The notes beneath the pieces were generated by a model, which was not told the origin of the DNA, did no database searches, and worked only from the letters and a program-made list of their open reading frames with translations. Source: CAG-791 sp963591995 (GTDB lineage Bacteria; Bacillota; Clostridia; Lachnospirales; Lachnospiraceae). Taken from it: 14,662 bases of DNA. Made by a program: the position numbers and the translations under genes. The stretch is from the NCBI GenBank assembly GCA_963591995.1, contig CAVAUJ010000062.1:1-14662 (forward strand). Reading direction: 5' to 3'. Shown one piece after another: positions 14,631 to 14,662 of the stretch (the stretch's first letter is position 1; every line of letters begins with the position of its first letter).

Positions 14631-14662
14631 TCAAAAATCCTCAGCGTAGCCCGCTACGCCTA
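14631..14662. repeat. Palindromic element cut by the right edge of the window
   Basis: GCGTAGC (14644-14650), CC, GCTACGC (14653-14659) form a perfect 7-bp inverted repeat with a 2-nt centre. The left flank TCAAAAATCC (14631-14640) has no mirror partner within the window because the sequence ends three bases after the right arm. A CACGTG palindrome sits just before it (14625-14630). No gene lies in the final 118 nt. Confidence 0.65.

Overview
The window is a gene-dense, G+C-rich stretch with eight complete protein genes, all on the + strand, and no tRNA, rRNA, CRISPR array, transposase or phage gene. The single-chain SecDF, the secDF-recJ adjacency, an Rnf-type gene pair, strong AGGAGG-like ribosome binding sites and the style of GlmM (GEQTGH loop) and RecJ suggest an anaerobic Bacillota bacterium, most likely a Clostridia/Lachnospiraceae relative. 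This placement is an inference from protein style, not from a database match.

Layout. Bases 1-175 hold no gene but fold into a long interrupted inverted repeat with internal hairpins. A strong sigma-70-type promoter (227-254), bracketed by an 8-bp dyad, drives secDF (342-2681), the accessory motor of the Sec translocon. A 134-nt spacer with a GC-rich inverted repeat leads to recJ (2816-4609), a DHH-family single-strand DNA exonuclease. A promoter overlapping the 3' end of recJ precedes rnfC (4671-6032) and rnfD (6029-7309), which overlap by 4 nt. These encode two of the six subunits of the Rnf ferredoxin:NAD+ oxidoreductase, but rnfG, rnfE, rnfA and rnfB do not follow. A short CA-rich spacer then leads to thrC (threonine synthase, 7388-8863), a two-metal M24B aminopeptidase P-like gene (8927-10765), an extended SDR nucleotide-sugar epimerase/dehydratase (10793-11890), a GT4 glycosyltransferase (11953-13122) and glmM-type phosphoglucosamine mutase (13144-14544). 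The window closes with a T-tract terminator and the start of another palindromic element.

How the genes work together. secDF and recJ are housekeeping genes that are often neighbours in Clostridia. rnfCD looks like its own small unit. The last three genes fit surface-polysaccharide or peptidoglycan precursor supply: GlmM makes glucosamine-1-phosphate, the SDR could modify a nucleotide sugar, and the GT4 enzyme could use one. thrC and the aminopeptidase are metabolic neighbours with no evident link to them.

Most worth a second look: (1) the incomplete Rnf locus, whose RnfD lacks a recognisable covalent-FMN motif and has a tail of about 110 residues; (2) a 28-nt bipartite repeat overlapping the stop codons of both the SDR gene and glmM, complete as a palindrome/terminator only at the second site; (3) the structured element at the left edge and the palindrome truncated by the right edge.
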